Shown here: piece after piece, positions 1 to 3,775 of the stretch | Layout: every line of letters starts with the position of its first letter | How positions within the stretch are numbered: position 1 is the stretch's first letter | DNA from: Actinomycetota bacterium | GTDB lineage: Bacteria > Actinomycetota > Thermoleophilia > Gaiellales > Gaiellaceae | Direction of reading: 5' to 3' | Length of the DNA: 9,559 nt | Assembly: GCA_005884155.1 (NCBI GenBank) | Contig: VAXD01000001.1 | Coordinates: 6,619-16,177 of the forward strand | The notes under the pieces: generated by a model | Databases searched by the model: none | What the model was told of the DNA's origin: nothing | What the model saw: only the letters and a program-made list of their open reading frames with translations | Translations under genes and position numbers: made by a program

Positions 1-177
1 TACGACTACACGGTCGCGCAGGGGCGCTACGTCCACTTCGCGCGCAGCTGTTCCCCCGGCGGCCCGAACGCCGAGCGCTGGCACGGCAACGTTCGCGTGA
101 TCGTCGACTGCACGAAGGCGGGCGATGCTGCGCCGCGCTGGCTGCGCCGCGTCGACCGAGCCCTGGAACGCCTCTAG
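1..177 (+). CDS. 3' end of an unrecognised protein gene (partial)
   Basis: An open frame runs from the window edge for 58 codons to TAG at 175-177, followed at once by a second in-frame TAG (178-180). Only 6 of the 58 codons end in A or T, the same codon style as the genes downstream, so I treat it as real coding sequence. The visible C-terminus has two cysteines (residues 17 and 37 of the fragment), several Trp/Tyr/His residues and a basic, helical-looking end (WLRRVDRALERL). The Cys pair and the aromatic, beta-like part would fit an exported domain, but I recognise no family and the N-terminus is missing. It converges on the minus-strand gene at 342-794, with the structured element 178-344 between them. 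Confidence 0.6.
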   Translation, partial: YDYTVAQGRYVHFARSCSPGGPNAERWHGNVRVIVDCTKAGDAAPRWLRRVDRALERL

Positions 178-344
178 TAGGAGGGCTTGACGAAACCTGG
201 ACTGAGCCGCCGAGCCGCGCTGTCCGCCCCGAGGCGGCGTCCTCAGTCGGCCCTGTAGTTATCCACTACAGCGCCTCCCTGCGTCCTTGCCTCGGAACGG
301 CCATCGCGCCCCGACGACGAGCAAGGTTCCGCCAAACCCTCCTA
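178..344 (-). ncRNA. Candidate structured RNA (or fold-back element) between convergent genes
   Basis: This interval has no convincing gene but unusual symmetry. Read on the minus strand, 344-324 pairs with 198-178 as an uninterrupted 21-bp stem with three G-U pairs (336/186, 332/190, 329/193). On the plus strand the same positions would be A-C mismatches. Inside it, in minus-strand order, lie: a hairpin 323-318 with 294-288 (six pairs, one bulged base); a 16-nt purine-rich unpaired stretch 287-272; a 7-bp hairpin 271-265/259-253 with a 5-nt loop; and a 12-bp hairpin 248-233/211-200 interrupted by a 4-nt bulge (241-238). The hexamer AGGACG occurs in the unpaired stretch (287-282) and again across the bulge (243-238). 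No U-tract follows either end, so it is not a simple intrinsic terminator. I do not recognise a known RNA family. It could be a 3'UTR structure of the minus-strand gene, an independent RNA, or a small mobile element. Confidence 0.4.
178..344. repeat. Near-perfect terminal inverted repeats flanked by TA
   Basis: The left end (178-200) and the reverse complement of the right end (344-322) match at 19 of 23 positions. The first 8 bases, TAGGAGGG, are identical and the first three mismatches are transitions. Each outer edge begins with TA, the dinucleotide duplicated by Tc1/mariner and IS630-type elements, so the layout also fits a roughly 163-bp non-autonomous element (180-342). There is no transposase. 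The TAG at each end is an in-frame stop: it is the second stop of the plus-strand gene and the only stop of the minus-strand gene. Whether copies exist elsewhere cannot be seen from one window. Confidence 0.55.
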
Positions 345-794
345 ACCGGTTTCGGCGCGGCGCTCTTCGATCCGATAGATGATCGCGCTCTCGCCCGACT
401 GGAGGCTCTTCTCCAGCCCTCCGAGGCGCTCGTCCACGGACTTCCAGCCGGACGTGATGAGGTCGATCAGCAGCGCGAGGTCGTCCACGCGGGCGTGGCG
501 CTCGGCAAGCAGGTCGCCTTCGATCCGCTCGAGCCGGCGGATCACCTGGTTCGAGAGCCCGCGGATCTCGGCGAGGTTGCGTCCAACCGGCTTGACCTGC
601 GCACGCAGGCCGTCCTGGAGCGCTTCGTCGATCTTGCCCGGCAGCGTCGCCTCGAGCTGTGCGGCGGCAAGGGCGAGCTCCTCGACCTGCGCCCGCGCCC
701 GCTCGAGCGCGGCGTCGACAGCGGCCGCGTCGGGCCGGCCTTCCGCCGCCTCTTCCAGGCGTTTTCGGGCTCGCTCGATTGCGTCGTCCGTCAT
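342..794 (-). CDS. Small alpha-helical coiled-coil protein of unknown function
   Basis: This 150-residue protein is read leftward from ATG at 794-792 to TAG at 344-342. The frame stays open upstream to 941, but that part runs antisense into queA and reads as arginine-rich shadow, so I chose the internal ATG (MTDDAIERARKRLEE). Almost the whole chain is charged, Ala/Leu-rich helix. Heptad-like patterns appear at residues 4-50 and 73-145, interrupted by LPGK near 51-54 and VKPVGR near 67-72. There is no signal peptide, membrane segment or cysteine. Coiled-coil proteins like this often serve as scaffolds or oligomerisation partners, but I recognise no family. It is divergent from queA with only 27 bp between start codons, so the two may share a promoter region. 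Its stop codon is the outer edge of the inverted repeat at 178-344. Confidence 0.7.
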   Translation of the reverse strand: MTDDAIERARKRLEEAAEGRPDAAAVDAALERARAQVEELALAAAQLEATLPGKIDEALQDGLRAQVKPVGRNLAEIRGLSNQVIRRLERIEGDLLAERHARVDDLALLIDLITSGWKSVDERLGGLEKSLQSGESAIIYRIEERRAETG

Positions 795-802
795 GGATGC
801 CG

Positions 803-812
803 ACGGTAGCGT
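803..812. promoter_or_regulatory. Possible back-to-back -10 elements for the divergent genes
   Basis: In the 27-bp gap between the minus-strand gene and queA, 807-812 reads TAGCGT on the plus strand and 803-808 reads TACCGT on the minus strand. Both fit the TANNNT form of -10 hexamers in high-GC bacteria and share the self-complementary TA at 807-808. They end 9 nt before the queA ATG and 8 nt before the opposing ATG, about where a leaderless or near-leaderless transcript would need them. Neither start has a Shine-Dalgarno sequence. I see no clear -35 on either side. TANNNT is a weak pattern, so this is suggestive only. Confidence 0.35.
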
Positions 813-821
813 TCGGATCGG

Positions 822-1766
822 ATGGACACGGCGGAGCTGGATTACGCGCTTCCGCCCGAGCTGATCGCCCAGCGGCCGCTCGAGCGACGCGACCATTCGC
901 GGCTCCTCGTCTACGAGCGGGCCTCGGGCGAGGTTCGGCACCGGCGCTTCGACGAGCTGACGGAGGAGCTGGCAGCCGGCACGCTGACGGTCGTCAACGA
1001 CACGCGCGTGCTGCCGGCGCGGCTGCGGCTGCAGCGGCCGGGCGGGGGAGAGGCCGAAGTGCTCCTGCTGGAGCGGCTCGGACCGGACGGGCTCTGGGAG
1101 GGGCTCGCGCGGCCGTCGCGGCGCTTGAAGGCGGGCCAGCGGCTCGGCCCGGTCGAGCTCCTGGAACCGCTCGGCGAGGGCCGCTGGCGACTACGGCTCG
1201 AAGGGGAGCCGGCCGGCGAGGCGCCGCTGCCGCCTTACATCACGGAGCCGCTCGGGGACCCGGAGCGCTACCAGACCGTCTACGCGGCTAGCGAGGGCTC
1301 GGCCGCGGCGCCGACCGCGGGCTTGCACTTCACGCCTGAGCTGCTCGGCGGGCTCGAGGTCGAGCGCGTCACGCTCCATGTCGGCCTGGACACGTTCCGT
1401 CCGGTCACCGTGGAGTCGCTCGCCGAGCACGAGTTGCACAGCGAGCGCTACGAGGTCGCGCCGGCCGCGTGGGAGCGAATTCGCTCGGCTTCGCACGTGC
1501 TCGCGGTGGGGACGACCACCGTGCGGGTGCTCGAGACGCTCGCGCGCGGCGCCCCGCTCGAAGGCCGCACCGAGCTGTTCGTCTTGCCCGGCTTCGACTT
1601 CCGGCGTGTAGACGCGCTCCTGACGAACTTCCACCTGCCGCGCTCGACGCTGCTCGCGCTCGTGATGGCGTTCGCGGGTGTCGAGGAGATCCGGCGGCTC
1701 TACCGGCTCGCGATCGAGGAGCGGTACCGCTTCTACAGCTTCGGCGACGCGATGCTCGTCCTGTGA
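822..1766 (+). CDS. queA: S-adenosylmethionine:tRNA ribosyltransferase-isomerase QueA
   Basis: QueA transfers and isomerises the ribosyl part of SAM onto preQ1 at tRNA position 34, giving epoxyqueuosine, the step after Tgt. The 314-residue product has the family landmarks in order: LPPELIAQRPLERRDHSRLL (11-29), VVNDTRVLPARL (57-68), LPPYI (136-140), YQTVYA (150-155), GSAAAPTAGLHF (159-170), VTLHVGLDTFRPV (183-195), AVGTTTVR (228-235), LTNFHLP (267-273) and the terminal FYSFGDAML. ATG 822 gives the usual N-terminus. The protein is shorter than the roughly 340-356 residues typical of the family, mainly through trimmed segments before LPPYI (about 120-135) and before the LPGF strand (about 241-253); all core motifs remain. 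Its stop overlaps the GNAT start as GTGA (1763-1766). It is the first gene of the operon, with no clear Shine-Dalgarno site. Confidence 0.96.
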   Translation: MDTAELDYALPPELIAQRPLERRDHSRLLVYERASGEVRHRRFDELTEELAAGTLTVVNDTRVLPARLRLQRPGGGEAEVLLLERLGPDGLWEGLARPSRRLKAGQRLGPVELLEPLGEGRWRLRLEGEPAGEAPLPPYITEPLGDPERYQTVYAASEGSAAAPTAGLHFTPELLGGLEVERVTLHVGLDTFRPVTVESLAEHELHSERYEVAPAAWERIRSASHVLAVGTTTVRVLETLARGAPLEGRTELFVLPGFDFRRVDALLTNFHLPRSTLLALVMAFAGVEEIRRLYRLAIEERYRFYSFGDAMLVL

Positions 1767-2257
1767 CCGAGGCGCTGGAGATACGACGGGCCGAGCCGGA
1801 TGAGCTCGACGAGGTAGTCTCGATTCTGTCGGAGGCCGCGCGCTGGCTGCTCGAGCGCGGGATCCGGCAGTGGCCCGATCCGTTTCCTCGCGACCGGGCG
1901 GCGGCGCTGCTCGAGCGCGGGAGCTTCTACCTCGCGCTGCTCGACGGACAGCCGGTCGCGGCGTTCGCGCTGCTGTGGAGCGACCCCGCGTTCTGGGGCG
2001 AACAACCGCCGAACGCCGGCTACGTGCACGCGGTCGCGGTGCGGCGGGCGTACGCGGGGCGTGGGATCGGCGAGCGACTCTTGGAGTGGGCGGAAGGGCA
2101 GACGGCCGCCGCGGGGCGCGACTACCTTCGGCTCGACTGCATGAGCAACAACGAGGTCTTGCGGGCGTACTACGAGCGGCTCGGCTTCGAGCAGCGCGGA
2201 GAGGCCGTGTTCGACGATTTCACGGCGACCCTGTTCGAGCGGCGGTGCCGTGCGTGA
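1763..2257 (+). CDS. GNAT-family N-acetyltransferase
   Basis: This 164-residue protein fits the single-domain acetyl-CoA-dependent GNAT fold. The central strand and acetyl-CoA loop are VHAVAVRRAYAGRGIGERLL (88-107), with the pyrophosphate-binding GRGIG at 99-103. A later strand, YLRLDCMSNN (121-130), leads into the helix and strand YYERLGFEQRGE (136-147), where Tyr137 could be the usual general acid. The N-terminal half (IRRAEPDELDEVV) is the typical substrate-side helix region; WPDPFPRD (37-44) resembles a loop seen in small GNATs. The acceptor cannot be predicted. I chose GTG 1763 because it overlaps the queA stop as GTGA and removes an out-of-character Arg-rich extension that is antisense-like read-through of queA. 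The stop overlaps tgt in the same way (2254-2257). It sits between two consecutive queuosine genes, but no role in that pathway is known to me. Confidence 0.9.
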   Translation: MTEALEIRRAEPDELDEVVSILSEAARWLLERGIRQWPDPFPRDRAAALLERGSFYLALLDGQPVAAFALLWSDPAFWGEQPPNAGYVHAVAVRRAYAGRGIGERLLEWAEGQTAAAGRDYLRLDCMSNNEVLRAYYERLGFEQRGEAVFDDFTATLFERRCRA

Positions 2258-3372
2258 GCGCGTTCGCGGTCACGGCGACGGACGGGGCGGCTCGGGCCGG
2301 AGTGCTCAGCACTGCCCACGGGGAGCTCCGCACACCCGCCTTCATGCCGGTCGGCACGAAGGCGACCGTCAAGAGCGTCGACCCGGACGAGCTGCGCGCG
2401 CTCGGCGCCGAGATCCTGCTCTGCAACACGTACCACCTGCACTTTCGCCCGGGCGCCGAGACGATCGCCGAGCTCGGCGGCCTGCACGGCTTCATGGGCT
2501 GGGACGGCCCGATCCTGACCGACTCCGGCGGCTTCCAGGTCTTCTCGCTCCGCCACACGATCACCGAGCGCGACGACGACGGCGTCACCTTCCGCTCGGT
2601 GTACGACGGCGACGTCGCCCGCTTCACGCCGGAGCTCGCCGCGCTTATCCAGACGCAGCTCGACTCCGACATAGCGATGTGCCTCGACGTCTGCCCGCCC
2701 GCGGACGCGACCAGGCCTGAGCTCGCCGAGGCGGTCCGCCTGACGACCCTCTGGGCGAGCCGCCAGCGAACCGCCGAGCGCGCTCCGGGCCAGTTGCTGT
2801 TCGGCATCTCCCAGGGCGGCACCGACCCGGAGCTCCGCCGCCGCTCGATCGATGAGATCGCCGAGCTTGGCTTCGACGGCTACGCACTCGGCGGCCTCGC
2901 GATCGGTGAGCCGCGCCCGCAGATGTTCGAGGCGACCGCCGTGGCCGCCGACCTCCTGCCCGACGACCACCCGCGCTACTTCATGGGGATCGGCGACCCG
3001 GAAGGGATCCTCGAGGTGATCGAGCGCGGGATCGACATGTTCGACTGCGTCCTGCCGACCCGCAACGCGCGGACCGGCACCGCGCTGACCTCGCGCGGCC
3101 GCTTGAACCTGCGCAACGCCGGCGTCGCACGCGACCCGCGCCCGCTCGACGAAGGCTGCGAGTGCCCGGCCTGCACCCGCTTCTCGCGCGCCTACCTGCG
3201 TCACCTCGTCAACCAGCAGGAGCTCTTGGGCCACCGCCTCCTGACGCTGCATAATCTGCGCTTCGTGCTCGACCTTGTCGCAGGCGCTCGTAACGCGATC
3301 GAACGGGGCGAGCTGAATGCATACAAGACGGCGGCGCTCGAACAGCTCGGCGCTGCTTCGGAGGTCCCATGA
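2254..3372 (+). CDS. tgt: tRNA-guanine transglycosylase Tgt (bacterial, preQ1 type)
   Basis: Tgt exchanges guanine 34 of tRNAs with GUN anticodons for preQ1. The 372-residue length is standard. By motif alignment with the Zymomonas enzyme (recalled, not computed), the general base is Asp90 in TDSGGFQ (89-95) and the nucleophile is Asp264 in FDCVLPTRNAR (263-273). The preQ1-pocket residues Asp145, Cys147, Gln187 (GISQGG) and Gly214-Leu215 (GGLAIGEP) are present. Ile217 sits where bacterial enzymes have Val and queuine-using eukaryotic ones have Gly, favouring preQ1. The zinc site is complete: Cys302, Cys304, Cys307 and His333. GTG 2254 makes a 4-nt GTGA overlap with the GNAT gene; an in-frame GTG at 2245 is possible but adds only three residues. 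Its stop overlaps a small ORF as ATGA (3369-3372). With queA it forms the queuosine pair of the operon. Confidence 0.97.
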   Translation: MSAFAVTATDGAARAGVLSTAHGELRTPAFMPVGTKATVKSVDPDELRALGAEILLCNTYHLHFRPGAETIAELGGLHGFMGWDGPILTDSGGFQVFSLRHTITERDDDGVTFRSVYDGDVARFTPELAALIQTQLDSDIAMCLDVCPPADATRPELAEAVRLTTLWASRQRTAERAPGQLLFGISQGGTDPELRRRSIDEIAELGFDGYALGGLAIGEPRPQMFEATAVAADLLPDDHPRYFMGIGDPEGILEVIERGIDMFDCVLPTRNARTGTALTSRGRLNLRNAGVARDPRPLDEGCECPACTRFSRAYLRHLVNQQELLGHRLLTLHNLRFVLDLVAGARNAIERGELNAYKTAALEQLGAASEVP

Positions 3373-3449
3373 GCGCAGGCTCGACGGAGCTCAGCAAAGA
3401 GCGAAGGTGCCGGCTTTGCCGGCGGCGGGAGCGGGCATGGGCTACGTGA
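3369..3449 (+). CDS. Possible 26-residue Arg/Cys-rich small ORF bridging tgt and yajC
   Basis: ATG 3369 overlaps the tgt stop as ATGA. The frame runs 26 codons and stops with TGA (3447-3449) about 10 nt inside yajC. The predicted peptide begins MSAGSTELSKE, then turns strongly basic with a CxxC (RRCRLCRRRER, residues 12-22). Two cysteines in such a basic context could suggest metal binding, but the size is too small to judge. Its position is more telling than its sequence: this is the only gap above 15 nt in the operon, and translating this frame would deliver ribosomes to the yajC start. It could equally be a chance ORF in GC-rich DNA. Confidence 0.25.
   Translation: MSAGSTELSKERRCRLCRRRERAWAT
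3409..3423 (+). promoter_or_regulatory. GC hairpin just upstream of the yajC ribosome-binding site
   Basis: GCCGGC, TTT, GCCGGC forms a 6-bp all-GC stem with a 3-nt loop, ending 3 nt before the GGGAG at 3427-3431. No U-tract follows, so a terminator is unlikely. It could modulate yajC translation or mark an RNA-processing site. GCCGGC is itself palindromic and common in such DNA, so chance is possible. Confidence 0.3.
3427..3431 (+). promoter_or_regulatory. Ribosome-binding site of yajC
   Basis: GGGAG lies 5 nt before ATG 3437. It fixes the yajC start, because the frame stays open upstream to 3317 inside tgt without any family-like sequence. Confidence 0.6.
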
Positions 3450-3760
3450 TCGTGCTGGTCGCGCTAGTCGGGCTGATGTGGTTCCTGTTGATCCGGCCGC
3501 AACGCAGGCGCACGGAGTCCCAGCTGACGATGCAGGACCAGCTCCGCACCGGTGACGAGATCATCACCGCGGGCGGGCTCCACGCGAAGGTGCGTTCAAT
3601 CGAGGACGACGTGCTCGAGATCGAGCTCGCGCCGGGGACGATCGTCCGGCTCGACCGCCGCGCCGTCGCCGCGGTGGTCAGCGAACCGGAACCCGATACG
3701 GAGCTGGAGGAGCCGGAAATGCCCCACCCGGAGCAGCAGATTCCGCCCGACGATGGCTAA
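3437..3760 (+). CDS. yajC: Sec translocon accessory subunit YajC
   Basis: YajC is a small single-span membrane protein that associates with SecDF and the SecYEG holotranslocon. This 107-residue protein has the expected plan: a transmembrane segment at about 2-19 (GYVIVLVALVGLMWFLLI), the membrane-exit motif RPQRRR (20-25), then the soluble family core DQLRTGDEIITAGGLHAKV (34-52) and a short beta-rich part ending near 82. The tail from 83 on is acidic and Pro/Glu-rich (EPEPDTELEEPE) and probably disordered. ATG 3437 with its GGGAG site gives the membrane segment at the extreme N-terminus, as usual. secDF starts 15 nt downstream, which supports co-expression of the two partners. Confidence 0.95.
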   Translation: MGYVIVLVALVGLMWFLLIRPQRRRTESQLTMQDQLRTGDEIITAGGLHAKVRSIEDDVLEIELAPGTIVRLDRRAVAAVVSEPEPDTELEEPEMPHPEQQIPPDDG

Positions 3761-3775
3761 TCTGTTGCGACCCCG

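Noticed and set aside
187..258. Short plus-strand frame from TTG 187, preceded by AGGAGGG, within the structured element (23 codons)
   Set aside because: The spacing between AGGAGGG and TTG is too short, the start is weak, and the bases are better explained by the inverted repeats. A similar minus-strand TTG frame from 335 was rejected for the same reasons.
200..271. Hairpins 200-248 and 253-271 as a conventional bidirectional intrinsic terminator
   Set aside because: Neither hairpin is followed by a T-tract on either strand. They are better viewed as parts of the larger fold.
178..344. Known small RNAs (signal recognition particle RNA, TPP or cobalamin riboswitch, tRNA)
   Set aside because: The hallmark motifs I know (GGAAGCAGCC-type loop, THI box, B12 box, T-arm with CCA) are not present on either strand.
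795..941. N-terminal extension of the minus-strand coiled-coil protein
   Set aside because: It would run antisense through the conserved start of queA and lacks the helical composition seen after ATG 794.
1846..1922. 17-nt direct repeat in the GNAT gene (1846-1862 and 1906-1922)
   Set aside because: Both copies encode LLERG in frame within ordinary helices; codon bias explains the identity.
1870..2253. N-terminal extension of the tgt frame into the GNAT gene
   Set aside because: The extra sequence is Arg/Ala-rich shadow of GNAT. Tgt homology begins just after GTG 2254, which also makes the GTGA overlap.
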